Below are positions 9,473 through 18,628 of a stretch of DNA of 64,000 bases, one piece after another. The stretch is from positions 434,001-498,000 of the forward strand of contig NZ_JMIH01000014.1 in assembly GCF_000714815.1 (NCBI RefSeq). Direction: 5' to 3'. Position 1 is the stretch's first letter. The number at the start of each line of letters is the position of its first letter. A program made the translations under genes and the position numbers. The notes beneath the pieces are model-generated. The model was not told where the DNA came from. It made no database searches and worked only from the letters and a program-made list of their open reading frames with translations. Source of the stretch: Anditalea andensis. GTDB lineage: Bacteria > Bacteroidota > Bacteroidia > Cytophagales > Cyclobacteriaceae.

Positions 9473-9802
9473 TTACCATCTCAACAAGAAAATATCTGAT
9501 CCTTCTCTCATAAGTGCCAATACCAGCCAAATCAAAAATATCAACGGCAACATTATTGACCAAATCAATATTTTTGCTTCTTCCTTTAGATGCATAAATT
9601 CCATCATGATATAACCTGCTTTCACTAAAGTTAAGCCTATGAATATAGCATAAAGCAGCATACCACGTTCCATGGTAAAAGCAAAAACGAATTCTATCAG
9701 CGTAAGGAACAACAGGATCCCTGCTATTTTCCAAATCTTCTTTATCTTCTCTCCATTCCTTGGAGTTACTTCCAGTGTTTGTCTATTCTCTTGAAGTGCC
9801 AT
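9473..9802 (-). CDS. coxD: Cytochrome c oxidase subunit IV (small membrane subunit)
   Basis: A 109-residue protein with a polar, basic N-terminus and three hydrophobic helices. It resembles the prokaryotic cytochrome oxidase subunit IV family (caa3/quinol oxidase type) in size and in motifs such as LVKAGYIMMEFMHLK. It is the last gene of the oxidase operon, 18 bases after the subunit III gene and directly before the terminator. Subunit IV stabilises the oxidase and contains no cofactor. The position and length make the call good even though the sequence is not highly conserved. Confidence 0.85.
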   Translation of the reverse strand: MALQENRQTLEVTPRNGEKIKKIWKIAGILLFLTLIEFVFAFTMERGMLLYAIFIGLTLVKAGYIMMEFMHLKEEAKILIWSIMLPLIFLIWLVLALMREGSDIFLLRW

Positions 9803-9820
9803 AGTTCTATAAATTTTAAA

Positions 9821-10597
9821 TTAGATAAGGTAAAAGAAGGTAAAAACAAATACCCAAACCAAATCTACAAAGTGCCAGTATAACCCAATTTTTTCAACCA
9901 TTTCATAGTGACCCCGTTGTTCATATACTCCTACAGCTGCTTGATAAAAAGCAATAAACAATAGAGCCACACCTATAGTAACATGAAAACCATGGAATCC
10001 AGTAATAAAGAAAAACAACTGGGCAAATGATGATGGACCGTACTCATTAACCTGCAGATTAGCTCCATAAACTGTTTCGGTAACCAAATCACTAAATTGA
10101 TTCACATAAGTCAATACCGTACCTCCATCAGTTCCATGAATAAAGTGAGTCCATTCCCAAGCCTGACAACCTAAGAAAGTAATACCTCCCAATAGTGTCC
10201 ATAATAACCACTTTACTACATCATTTTTATCATTCCTATGGCCAGCCTCTACTGCTAATACCATGGTAACAGAACTCATGATCAATATGAAGGTCATAAG
10301 TCCTACGAATACCAGCGGTGCATGTATACCATGTAAGAAAGGTAATGCGTCGAATACCATTTCCGGTACGGGCCAATATTCATTGGATCCTACAAAATCT
10401 GTAGCTGGACCTCCATAGGGTGGATAACTCACCCTAATGGCACCATATACGATTAAAAAACCAGCGAAGGTAAAAATATCTGATAGCAGAAAAAACCACA
10501 TCATCAGTTTTCCATAACTCGCATTAAGTGGCTCATTTCCACCTCCCCAAATTCCTCTCTTGGAACTGAAATTAATAGAAGTTGTCGTCGTTGACAT
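9821..10597 (-). CDS. coxC: Cytochrome c oxidase subunit III
   Basis: A 258-residue polytopic protein of the heme-copper oxidase subunit III family. The conserved C-terminal signature is clear (GLYWHFVDLVWVFVF). Others include FFITGFHGFHVTIG and a helix with the expected acidic residue (CQAWEWTHF). Subunit III carries no metal. It protects the catalytic core and helps proton uptake. It lies between a second, shorter subunit III-like gene (gap 28 bases) and subunit IV (gap 18 bases). Two consecutive subunit III-like genes are typical of the oxidase operons of this phylum. Confidence 0.93.
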   Translation of the reverse strand: MSTTTTSINFSSKRGIWGGGNEPLNASYGKLMMWFFLLSDIFTFAGFLIVYGAIRVSYPPYGGPATDFVGSNEYWPVPEMVFDALPFLHGIHAPLVFVGLMTFILIMSSVTMVLAVEAGHRNDKNDVVKWLLWTLLGGITFLGCQAWEWTHFIHGTDGGTVLTYVNQFSDLVTETVYGANLQVNEYGPSSFAQLFFFITGFHGFHVTIGVALLFIAFYQAAVGVYEQRGHYEMVEKIGLYWHFVDLVWVFVFTFFYLI

Positions 10598-10625
10598 AAA
10601 CTTTAAAATTAACTTAAATTATATT

Positions 10626-11207
10626 TTAATGATTTAAAAGCAAGAACATGAACAAATATATCCATAATCCCCCAAGAAAATGCCAATATGTAGTACACAT
10701 TTCCATTCTTGCCATGTTTTGGGAATGAACTTTATAATTTAATGTTGAAATTAATACAATAATTAGAAAAATCACACCACTGATAAGGTGTAATGCATGC
10801 AAACCTGTAAATACGTATAGAAATGAGCCGGATGGATTGCCTACAAAATAAACATCTCTATCTACTAAAGCCACCCAACTGTACCATTGTGTAATTACAA
10901 AGACTATCCCTAATAACGTGGTCAGGGTCATTCCTAATTTTAGCATGGCCATATTATTGGCCTTAGCTGATATATACGCCCAATGCATGGTCACACTACT
11001 CAATATTATAATACCAGTACTATAATAGAATATCTCAGGAAGGTTAAATTCTAACCAGTTACCTTCAGCCTGACGCACAATGTATGCACTCGTAAGCCCT
11101 GCAAATACCATCACCACACTTACGATGAACAACCATAATGCAAACTTTTTGGGATGCATGGAAATGGGCTGCTCTGCCCCTTCTATATATTCTAACTGCT
11201 CTTCCAT
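10626..11207 (-). CDS. Second subunit III-like oxidase protein
   Basis: A 193-residue protein with five membrane helices and the subunit III ending TYWHFLGGLWIYLFMFLLL, plus FTGLHALHLISG, the family's His-rich segment. It is shorter than the neighbouring subunit III because the N-terminal helices are reduced, as in five-helix CyoC/CoxO-like members. Its start codon overlaps the stop codon of the heme O synthase gene by one base, which implies translational coupling. It is probably a structural part of the same oxidase. Whether both subunit III-like proteins sit in one complex cannot be told from sequence. Confidence 0.88.
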   Translation of the reverse strand: MEEQLEYIEGAEQPISMHPKKFALWLFIVSVVMVFAGLTSAYIVRQAEGNWLEFNLPEIFYYSTGIIILSSVTMHWAYISAKANNMAMLKLGMTLTTLLGIVFVITQWYSWVALVDRDVYFVGNPSGSFLYVFTGLHALHLISGVIFLIIVLISTLNYKVHSQNMARMEMCTTYWHFLGGLWIYLFMFLLLNH

Positions 11208-12112
11208 TACGATACTTTATCAAACATGTACGCGATCTGCACAATAGGTAAATAAAGGAATGAACCAAACATGATTTTCAATGCTGACTTTCTAGAACAG
11301 TCCTTCATTAAAGTGAAAGTCTGTGCCAAAAAAAGCACACCGCATACAGTAGCTACTATACCTGATGTCAGCCCTGTCAGACCAAAATAAGATGGCAGTA
11401 ATCCCAACGGCAACAGAAATAACGTATATATCATAATCTGAATAGCAGTATTTAAATCCTTTTTACCACCGCTCGGCAATAATTTAAATCCAGCTTTTTT
11501 ATAATCCTCATCACTCACCCAAGCAATAGCCCAAAAATGGGGAAATTGCCAAATGAACTGTATGCCGAAAATGATGAGTGCTTCGTAGCTTATAGAACCT
11601 GTGGCAGCCGTCCAGCCCAATAAAGGAGGCATAGCACCGGGTATTGCACCTACAAACACTGCTATGGGTCCTATTCTTTTAAGAGGTGTATAAATGAGTA
11701 CATAAAGTACCATGCTCAGTAAGCCTAAACCTGTGGTCAATGGATTTGTGAACACCCAAAGCAAAGTAACACCAATTACTGCTATAGCACTTGCAAACCA
11801 ATAAGCTTCTGATAATGAAAGGGAATTGGTAGGAAGAGGCCTATCTTTTGTCCGTTTCATTAACTTATCAAAATCACGTTCTATAATCTCATTGAAAGCA
11901 CCAGAAGCACCACTTATAAGAAAGCCTCCCACTATGAGAGCCAAAAATGCCCCCCATGAAAACACCATCCCTCTATCTCCCAATACAAACCCAAAGGCTG
12001 CAGAGAATGTCACTACAGCTGATAGCCTGAATTTGATCAAATCATAGTAAGCTTTACATCTAGCAGTAAATAATTCTAGAAATAAATTTTCACTAACGTT
12101 AATTGCTCTCAT
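11207..12112 (-). CDS. ctaB: Protoheme IX farnesyltransferase (heme O synthase)
   Basis: A 301-residue UbiA-superfamily prenyltransferase with about nine membrane helices. It adds a farnesyl chain to heme B to give heme O. The first Asp-rich motif is seen as NEIIERDFDKLMKRTKDRPLP (about residues 74-94), and a later loop has WVSDEDYKKAGFKLLP. Both are diagnostic for CtaB/CyoE. It sits between heme A synthase (gap 4 bases) and the short subunit III gene (1-base overlap), so heme synthesis and oxidase are made together. The length is normal for the family. Confidence 0.95.
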   Translation of the reverse strand: MRAINVSENLFLELFTARCKAYYDLIKFRLSAVVTFSAAFGFVLGDRGMVFSWGAFLALIVGGFLISGASGAFNEIIERDFDKLMKRTKDRPLPTNSLSLSEAYWFASAIAVIGVTLLWVFTNPLTTGLGLLSMVLYVLIYTPLKRIGPIAVFVGAIPGAMPPLLGWTAATGSISYEALIIFGIQFIWQFPHFWAIAWVSDEDYKKAGFKLLPSGGKKDLNTAIQIMIYTLFLLPLGLLPSYFGLTGLTSGIVATVCGVLFLAQTFTLMKDCSRKSALKIMFGSFLYLPIVQIAYMFDKVS

Positions 12113-12116
12113 GTAC

Positions 12117-13187
12117 TTATACTTTAAACTCTGTTTTCCTTTGATCGTTTAGAAGCAATAATATTACAAATTGCAGCCCTATGATGAGCGACCCCAACAA
12201 TAAATGTAGGGGCTGCAAAAAGGCAGGTATACCAAAATATGCCATCCCTACACCAGTAATAATTACAAATAAAATATTCAAAATCAATATTTGAGACCAT
12301 TTGAATATACTAGTTGACCTCAGAGAATATTTATAAACTTTATAAACAAATACAAGGTGAATCCCCAAAAGCACTAAGCTATAAGACCTATGAATGAGGA
12401 ACTCTATTCCCAAATAGTTAATCCATTCTGACCTAAAGAGGTTCCCAAATCGGAAAGCTACTGCATCCAATTGCTCCCTTACCTGCGTTCCCAATACTAT
12501 CTGAAATATCATCAGAACAAATCCAGTCAATAATATATAAAAAAGCCTGTTAGGCTTTTCTGTAGCATATGAAACAGGATAAGCTAATCTAAATGCCCTG
12601 TAATGAACATATAACAATAAACAGACGATAAGTAAAGCCAATACCATGTGTACCGAGATCATCCATCCTAGTAAATTTGTGGATACAACAATAGAACCTA
12701 TCCAGCCCTGAAATACCACTAACACCAAATTTACAAATGAGAGGATAGGAAGAATTCTATCTATTTTCCATAATGGAAGTGCATAGAGTAAAGTGGCTAT
12801 GACTAAAAAGCCTATAATAACCCCTATAACCCTATTAATATATTCTATCCAGGTCTTACTGACATTAAACTCCTCCTCTATCAGTATAGACTTATCATTT
12901 TGTATCGCTAAAGCCTTATCCTCAAATCCCAAAACTGTCAACATTGAGACAAACCTTTCGTTTTTCTCCAGCCGTTTGGCTAAATATATATCTTGATAAT
13001 TAAGTGGAAGTTGATCCACATGAGTTGGAGGAACCCAACTTCCGAAGCATTTAGGCCAATCAGGGCAACCCATTCCAGAACCTGTACTTCGTACTACACC
13101 TCCTACAAGGATAAGAAAATAAACAGCTACCGCAGTGATCAGACTGATTCTCCGAAAGCTGCTTATCCTTTGTTTATTTTGCTTCAT
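12117..13187 (-). CDS. ctaA: Heme A synthase
   Basis: A 356-residue polytopic protein of the COX15/CtaA family, which oxidises the heme O methyl group to give heme A. Family features are RSTGSGMGCPDWPKCFG near the N-terminus (C41 and C47), VHMVLALL, IHRSYSLVLLGIH and LQPLHLLLGS. The motif usually written EYxHR, whose His ligates heme in many homologues, reads EYINR here (N118). The other heme-ligand-type His residues are present. The gene overlaps the end of the subunit I gene by 14 bases, so they are co-translated. Asn at this place may be normal for this lineage, and I would not call the enzyme inactive. Confidence 0.92.
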   Translation of the reverse strand: MKQNKQRISSFRRISLITAVAVYFLILVGGVVRSTGSGMGCPDWPKCFGSWVPPTHVDQLPLNYQDIYLAKRLEKNERFVSMLTVLGFEDKALAIQNDKSILIEEEFNVSKTWIEYINRVIGVIIGFLVIATLLYALPLWKIDRILPILSFVNLVLVVFQGWIGSIVVSTNLLGWMISVHMVLALLIVCLLLYVHYRAFRLAYPVSYATEKPNRLFYILLTGFVLMIFQIVLGTQVREQLDAVAFRFGNLFRSEWINYLGIEFLIHRSYSLVLLGIHLVFVYKVYKYSLRSTSIFKWSQILILNILFVIITGVGMAYFGIPAFLQPLHLLLGSLIIGLQFVILLLLNDQRKTEFKV

Positions 13188-15054
13188 TCGCTACCAATAC
13201 TTGGCCTTCTTCTGCCATGATTGCTTTCTCAAGACTGACCATTTCTTCTTCATGAGGGAGATTTGATTCAGGAGTAGATGATAGCGGTACTGTTTGCGGT
13301 ATAAAGTCTTCTTTGGATCCAGGTTTAGAATAGTCATATGGCCATCTATATACTGCCGGTATCTCTCCTGGCCAGTTACCATGTCCAGGATGAAGTGGCG
13401 TAGTCCATTCCAGAGTATTTGATCTCCATGGATTAAGAGGAGCTACCCTTCCTTTATACATACTATAGAAGAAGTTAAACAAGAATATAAACTGACCGGT
13501 GAAGGTGATGATAGCAGCCACAGAAACAAACATGTTCAGATCAGCATACCCACTCGCAAAGTCAAAATTAGTCCAGCTATAATATCTCCTCGGAAAACCC
13601 GCAATACCAATATAATGCATAGGGAAGAACACTAGGTAAACGCCAACAAAAGTCAACCAAAAATGAACATAACCTAATTTGTTATCCATCATTCTTCCGA
13701 ACATTTTAGGGAACCAATGGTAAACTCCGCACATAAGGCCGAAGAAAGAGGCAGATCCCATCACCAAGTGGAAGTGAGCCACCACAAAATAAGTATCGTG
13801 CAGCTGAATATCTATAGCTGAATTACCCAAGAAAATGCCCGTCAAACCACCGGATATAAAGAAAGACACTAAACCTATAGCAAATAACATCGCGGGGGTA
13901 AAAATTAAGTTACCTCTCCATAGCGTGGTCAGATAATTAAACACCTTAACGGCTGAAGGCACGGCAATAATAAGGGTAAGGAACATGAAGATAGAACCTA
14001 AGAACGGATTCATCCCTGATACGAACATATGGTGCGCCCATACTACAAATGAAAGTATAGTAATACCCAACATGGATATGATCATCGCCTTATATCCGAA
14101 AATAGGTTTTCTAGAGTTAGTTGCAATCACTTCTGATGTAATGCCCAATGCTGGCAGTAGCACTATATATACTTCTGGGTGTCCGAGGAACCAAAACAAA
14201 TGCTGAAAAAGTACAGGACTACCACCCGTATGAGGTAATGCTTCCCCTCCTATATATATGTCTGCAAGATAAAAGCTGGTACCAAAACTTCTATCAAATA
14301 CAAGAAGTAAAGCAGCAGCAAATAATACCGGGAATGATAGTAATCCAATAACTGCAGTAAGAAAGAAAGACCATATCGTCAAAGGAAGTCTGGCAAAAGT
14401 CATCCCTTTAGTCCTTAAATTTATTACTGTAGTGATATAGTTAATACCACCCATAAGAGTAGAAGCGATAAAGAAAACCATCGCTATTAACCAAAGTGTC
14501 ATCCCCATACCAGATCCAGGTATAGCTTGTTCTAGAGCAGAAAGCGGAGGATAAATTACCCAACCACCACCAGCTGGACCAGTAGCAAGGAAAAGAGAAG
14601 AAAACATGATCACACCGGATAAGAAGAAAAACCAGTAGGATAGCATATTCATAAACCCAGATGCCATATCTCGAGCTCCTATCTGAAGTGGGATAAGATA
14701 ATTAGAAAAAGTACCACTAAGGCCAGCAGTCAACACAAAGAAAACCATGATAGTACCGTGCATTGTAACCAAGGCTAAATAGAAGTTCTGATCCAAACTT
14801 CCAGTTTCATCAATCCATCCACCCAAAAGCGGACGAAGAAAAGACATGTCCATTTCAGGAAAACCAAGTTGAAGTCGGAATAGTATAGAAAGAAATCCCC
14901 CTATTAATGCCCAGAAAATACCGGTTACCAAAAACTGCTTCCCAATCATTTTATGATCAGTGGTGAAGATATACTTTGTAATAAAGTTATCGTGATGCTC
15001 ATCATGAACTTCATGAGCATGGGCACCCTGAGTTGATGTATTAACTACTGCCAT
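13174..15054 (-). CDS. coxA: Cytochrome c oxidase subunit I
   Basis: A 626-residue catalytic subunit with about 12-14 membrane helices. The CuB/cross-linked His-Tyr motif (GHPEVYIVLLPALG), the CuB histidines (VWAHHMFVSGMNP) and the heme a/a3 ligands (DTYFVVAHFHLVMG) are all present. The tyrosine in the cross-link motif places it in the A family of heme-copper oxidases. A His-rich N-terminus (HAHEVHDEHHD) precedes the first helix. It reduces oxygen to water and pumps protons. It lies 21 bases after the subunit II gene and overlaps heme A synthase. The start at 15052-15054 is well supported. Confidence 0.97.
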   Translation of the reverse strand: MAVVNTSTQGAHAHEVHDEHHDNFITKYIFTTDHKMIGKQFLVTGIFWALIGGFLSILFRLQLGFPEMDMSFLRPLLGGWIDETGSLDQNFYLALVTMHGTIMVFFVLTAGLSGTFSNYLIPLQIGARDMASGFMNMLSYWFFFLSGVIMFSSLFLATGPAGGGWVIYPPLSALEQAIPGSGMGMTLWLIAMVFFIASTLMGGINYITTVINLRTKGMTFARLPLTIWSFFLTAVIGLLSFPVLFAAALLLVFDRSFGTSFYLADIYIGGEALPHTGGSPVLFQHLFWFLGHPEVYIVLLPALGITSEVIATNSRKPIFGYKAMIISMLGITILSFVVWAHHMFVSGMNPFLGSIFMFLTLIIAVPSAVKVFNYLTTLWRGNLIFTPAMLFAIGLVSFFISGGLTGIFLGNSAIDIQLHDTYFVVAHFHLVMGSASFFGLMCGVYHWFPKMFGRMMDNKLGYVHFWLTFVGVYLVFFPMHYIGIAGFPRRYYSWTNFDFASGYADLNMFVSVAAIITFTGQFIFLFNFFYSMYKGRVAPLNPWRSNTLEWTTPLHPGHGNWPGEIPAVYRWPYDYSKPGSKEDFIPQTVPLSSTPESNLPHEEEMVSLEKAIMAEEGQVLVANEAK

Positions 15055-15075
15055 AATAAATATAAATTATCTATA

Positions 15076-16128
15076 TTACTTATTTTCTTTGATTATGATT
15101 TCAGCCACTTCCTTCAAATCTGCTGGAAGATCTGCTATCAAATCTGGATTCTGTACTATAAAAGGAGTCTGCTCTGCAAACCATTTCTGATATTCAGCAG
15201 GGCTGACCACTTCTATTATTTTCTTCATAGAGAAGTGACCTCTACCACAAACTTCTGTACAGGCAATTTCATATTCAAATTCAGGATTCCCTGTCTCATC
15301 CCTCATCTCTGCAGTGGTTTTAGTAGGCACAAACCAAAACCTTGTAGGCATACCCGGTACAGCATCCATTTTCAACCTCATATGCGGTGCAAATACGGAA
15401 TGCAGCACATCCCTTGCTCTGATCTTAAACAGCACAGGTTCCCCAACCGGGATAACAATCTTATTAGCTTCAAAATCATCCAGGGAATTTGCATCAGTAA
15501 AATCAATACCTCGAGAGTTGGTAGCATTGATTAATCTATAATCAAAAGCACCTAATTGGTTATCTTTACCAGCATACCGAGCTTCCCACGCAAACTGATA
15601 TCCTAAAATTTCAACTACATGAGCATTTTCAGGCGCAGGAGCAGTGATGTCTTTCCAAGCTCTCCATCCTGAAATTACCAATACTGTTAAAACTAAAGCA
15701 GGAACCAAAGTCCAGATAATTTCTAATTTATTATTATCAGGATAATAGGCAGCTCTTTTGTCTTCTTGATACTGGTACCTATAACTGAACCAGAAAAGCA
15801 AAATATGTGTCAATATGAAAATAACGCCTGTCACCGCAGTAGTAATCCAAAAAAGATTATCTGTCACAGCACCATGTTCTGAGGCTATAGGTAACTGGTA
15901 ATTATCAAATTCTTTAAAAGAATACCAGAAAAACAAAAATCCAGCTGCCAATAAGAAAACTAAAAACAAAACAGCATTCACTTTGTTGCTGCCTGAATTT
16001 TTGATTGTGGCCTGAGTTTTGGATTTTTCTGATTCTTTCATTACAGAAACCAATGTCTGTAACCTATATACCATCCAAATGATACTAACTAATAATAAAA
16101 GCCCAAGTGCGATAAGAAATCCGTACAT
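15076..16128 (-). CDS. coxB: Cytochrome c oxidase subunit II (CuA)
   Basis: A 350-residue subunit with four hydrophobic helices. Two extra helices at the N-terminus (about 2-21 and 50-70) precede the usual hairpin pair, and a periplasmic cupredoxin domain follows. The CuA site is complete: a His in DVLHSVFAP and CTEVCGRGHFSMKK (about residues 288-301), giving Cys, Glu, Cys, His and Met ligands. No c-type heme motif is fused to the C-terminus, unlike classical caa3 subunit II. Electrons therefore probably come from the c-hemes of the alternative complex III encoded upstream (24 bases from the actF stop). The extended N-terminus is common in this phylum. Confidence 0.95.
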   Translation of the reverse strand: MYGFLIALGLLLLVSIIWMVYRLQTLVSVMKESEKSKTQATIKNSGSNKVNAVLFLVFLLAAGFLFFWYSFKEFDNYQLPIASEHGAVTDNLFWITTAVTGVIFILTHILLFWFSYRYQYQEDKRAAYYPDNNKLEIIWTLVPALVLTVLVISGWRAWKDITAPAPENAHVVEILGYQFAWEARYAGKDNQLGAFDYRLINATNSRGIDFTDANSLDDFEANKIVIPVGEPVLFKIRARDVLHSVFAPHMRLKMDAVPGMPTRFWFVPTKTTAEMRDETGNPEFEYEIACTEVCGRGHFSMKKIIEVVSPAEYQKWFAEQTPFIVQNPDLIADLPADLKEVAEIIIKENK

Positions 16129-16152
16129 AATTTTACTTTTTTCGGATAAATT

Positions 16153-17454
16153 TTAAATATGGTGATGATAACTCTCTTCCAACATAGGATTGTTTTTGGC
16201 GACCAATAGGTTTTTAGATAAACCCGTCAGCACCACAAAAGCAACCGCGGACGCAAATACTAAGAACATACCTATTTCCATAAATCCTATACCACCGTTT
16301 TGACCGATCGTACCAGGCTGAACCATAAGGAAGAAATCCACCCAATGACCAAATATAATAAAACTACAAACAACCTTGAGGAATATTGTATGACGCTTAG
16401 CATCACGTGTCATTAATACAAAGAACGGTAGTACAAAGTTCAACCCGATATTAAGGAACAATATGGGACTATATATATCACTTCTTAGCCTTTCAACAAA
16501 GTATATAGACTCTTCAGGAATATTAGCATAATAAATCAAAAGGAATTGAGAAAACCACAGATAAGTCCAGAAGATAGAGAACGCAAAAATAAATTTACCC
16601 ATATCATGAATGTGATTTTCATTTACCATAAGTAAATATCCGCGCTCTCTCAGAAAGATGGCTACCAAAGTCATAGCTGATAATCCCGCGACAAACCATG
16701 AAGAGAAAACGTACCAGCCAAATAAAGTGGAGAACCAGTGCGTATCTATAGACATCACCCAATCCCAAGCACTTATAGAAGAGGTCACAGCAAAAACAAC
16801 CAGAAAAATAGCTGCCCATTTCCTAATCGTATACCAGTATCCTACCCCACCATTGAGATCTTCCTGAAAGGAAAGATTCTTTAATTTGAAGAAAAAGAAA
16901 ATCCATAAACCTAAAAAAGCAAACATCCTTACAATATAGAAAATGGGGAAACTCCCTTTTTCCATAGGCCAATAAAAATAGTTGCCTTTATTATTAATGA
17001 TTCTATCGAATTCAGGACTATTTGCATCAAAGATATATGAGTGCGTCCAGTGGAAAATATCATGATTGACGATAAAAAATGATACTATCATTATAATTGC
17101 CCCTACTGGCAGCCAATACCCAAATGAAATCATTACCCTGAGCAAACCTGCTGACCAGCCTGCCTGTGCTGCATACTGAATGGCAAAGAAAAATACCCCT
17201 ATGATCCCTATACCTATAAAGTATACATTATTAATCCATAGGTTAGCAAATAACCGCTGTGTCCAATGGAAGGCATCATGTGTACCTGTCTCACCATGAT
17301 GAACAGCATGGTCAGCACCCACTCCTAGTACCGGTAATAAGATACCAATAAAAAGAAGTAAGGCACCTATACCGCCTACAATAAAAATTGCTTTTTTTGC
17401 GGCAGCTGTAAAATCAAATTTTTGATCTAAATTATAGTTTGTGTGATGTGCCAT
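16153..17454 (-). CDS. actF: Alternative complex III membrane subunit ActF
   Basis: A 433-residue integral membrane protein with about ten helices, related to ActC and the NrfD/PsrC quinone-interacting family. In alternative complex III, ActC and ActF form the paired membrane core. Features include a Gly-rich first helix, His-rich loops (DHAVHHGETGTHDAFHWTQ) and a C-terminal HHH. It follows actE by 2 bases and precedes coxB by 24 bases, so complex III and oxidase are joined in one transcript. The role is taken from the solved alternative complex III-oxidase supercomplex of Flavobacterium johnsoniae (established knowledge). The gene order is seen here. Confidence 0.9.
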   Translation of the reverse strand: MAHHTNYNLDQKFDFTAAAKKAIFIVGGIGALLLFIGILLPVLGVGADHAVHHGETGTHDAFHWTQRLFANLWINNVYFIGIGIIGVFFFAIQYAAQAGWSAGLLRVMISFGYWLPVGAIIMIVSFFIVNHDIFHWTHSYIFDANSPEFDRIINNKGNYFYWPMEKGSFPIFYIVRMFAFLGLWIFFFFKLKNLSFQEDLNGGVGYWYTIRKWAAIFLVVFAVTSSISAWDWVMSIDTHWFSTLFGWYVFSSWFVAGLSAMTLVAIFLRERGYLLMVNENHIHDMGKFIFAFSIFWTYLWFSQFLLIYYANIPEESIYFVERLRSDIYSPILFLNIGLNFVLPFFVLMTRDAKRHTIFLKVVCSFIIFGHWVDFFLMVQPGTIGQNGGIGFMEIGMFLVFASAVAFVVLTGLSKNLLVAKNNPMLEESYHHHI

Positions 17455-17456
17455 TT

Positions 17457-18083
17457 TTATTGGTTCTGAATTTCTTGTTTAACATAGTGAACAATTTTCC
17501 ATCTTCTCTCAATAGATATTTGAGACCCATGTGGTAACATTCTTCCTTTACCGTGTGTGATAACATGGAATATATGGCCTTCTGGAAGGTTTATGTAAGC
17601 CCCCCCTTTAAGATTGGCCACCCCTCCTACTACCTGGCCAGCCAAGCCATCTGCTTCACCAGAATCACCATGGCAAGTAGCACAATATTGTGTATATAAC
17701 TGTCGCCCTTCCGCTAACACCTGGTCGGTAAGTTCCAATGGATTTTCAAGATCAGCTGCTCTTTCCAAGTCATCTGCTCCCAATCTATAGGGAAGAAAAC
17801 CGTCCTTGTTTCGCGGAACTGTATTAGGGGCAGGTGTTCTCATATTCATCCCATGAGGATTGTTAGGATTACTGTTATAAAATTCAGCTACTTCACCTTC
17901 TCCCGTGGATAACCACCCACCTATCTCAGTATCCCGGATTTGTGTCAATGGCTCATATGCTACCGAATGGTACATCTGTGGGGCATATTCTGTCCCCTGA
18001 TTATCACCTGAAGCCCCACATGAAGCTACAGCAAGAGAAACTCCTAGCCCAGATAATAAATATATTGATTTCGTAAATTTCAT
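17457..18083 (-). CDS. actE: Alternative complex III monoheme cytochrome c ActE
   Basis: A 208-residue lipoprotein. The signal peptide ends in a lipobox (AVASC, C22) and the mature protein has one heme c site, CATCH at 134-138, with a likely distal Met in the C-terminal part (GRMLPHG). It is a membrane-anchored monoheme cytochrome that passes electrons within, or out of, alternative complex III towards the oxidase. It is preceded by actD (14 bases) and followed by actF (2 bases). Length and order match ActE of other Bacteroidota. Confidence 0.93.
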   Translation of the reverse strand: MKFTKSIYLLSGLGVSLAVASCGASGDNQGTEYAPQMYHSVAYEPLTQIRDTEIGGWLSTGEGEVAEFYNSNPNNPHGMNMRTPAPNTVPRNKDGFLPYRLGADDLERAADLENPLELTDQVLAEGRQLYTQYCATCHGDSGEADGLAGQVVGGVANLKGGAYINLPEGHIFHVITHGKGRMLPHGSQISIERRWKIVHYVKQEIQNQ

Positions 18084-18097
18084 ATCTACAAGATTAC

Positions 18098-18628
18098 CTA
18101 TTCAAATGTTTTGTTATTGATCTCCGATGCCCCGGATGATTTAAGCACTTCTACTATTCTATCTCTCTCGATAGCTGAATTATATACCAGGTCAATAGCC
18201 ATAACGTGCTTATCATCTGTACTCCTTAGATCAAATAGCCTAGGCTGAGCCCAAGGTTTAAGGTTACTGCTGATCAAAAACACTGCTACCATACCGAAGG
18301 CTGCCAATAAGACTGTAAGTTCAAATGTGACAGGTATAAAATTTGGAATAGGTGCATGATCTTTCCCACCAATATTTAAGGGCCAGTCATATTTCATCAT
18401 ATAAAACTGCATGGTAAGTGCCAGGGTAGTTCCCAATAGTCCAAACAAAAAGGCCGCTATAGGTAATCTACTTCTTCTATATCCTAAATTATGTTCAAGT
18501 CCATGGACAGGATAGGGTGAATAGACTTCATGGATTTTCACACCACTTTCCCTCACCTTGGTTACTGCACTCAATAAAACATCCTCATCATCATAAATCC
18601 CGAGGACAAAATTCTTATCTCTTTCCAT
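18098..18628 (-). CDS. actD: Alternative complex III subunit ActD (DUF3341)
   Basis: A 176-residue protein with a soluble alpha/beta N-terminal part ([17 protein letters not shown]...) and two membrane helices (about 57-80 and 104-120), typical of DUF3341/ActD. The [15 protein letters not shown] stretch is a family hallmark. It is a structural subunit without cofactors. Its start overlaps the end of actC by 14 bases, which indicates coupled translation. Confidence 0.93.
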   Translation of the reverse strand: MERDKNFVLGIYDDEDVLLSAVTKVRESGVKIHEVYSPYPVHGLEHNLGYRRSRLPIAAFLFGLLGTTLALTMQFYMMKYDWPLNIGGKDHAPIPNFIPVTFELTVLLAAFGMVAVFLISSNLKPWAQPRLFDLRSTDDKHVMAIDLVYNSAIERDRIVEVLKSSGASEINNKTFE

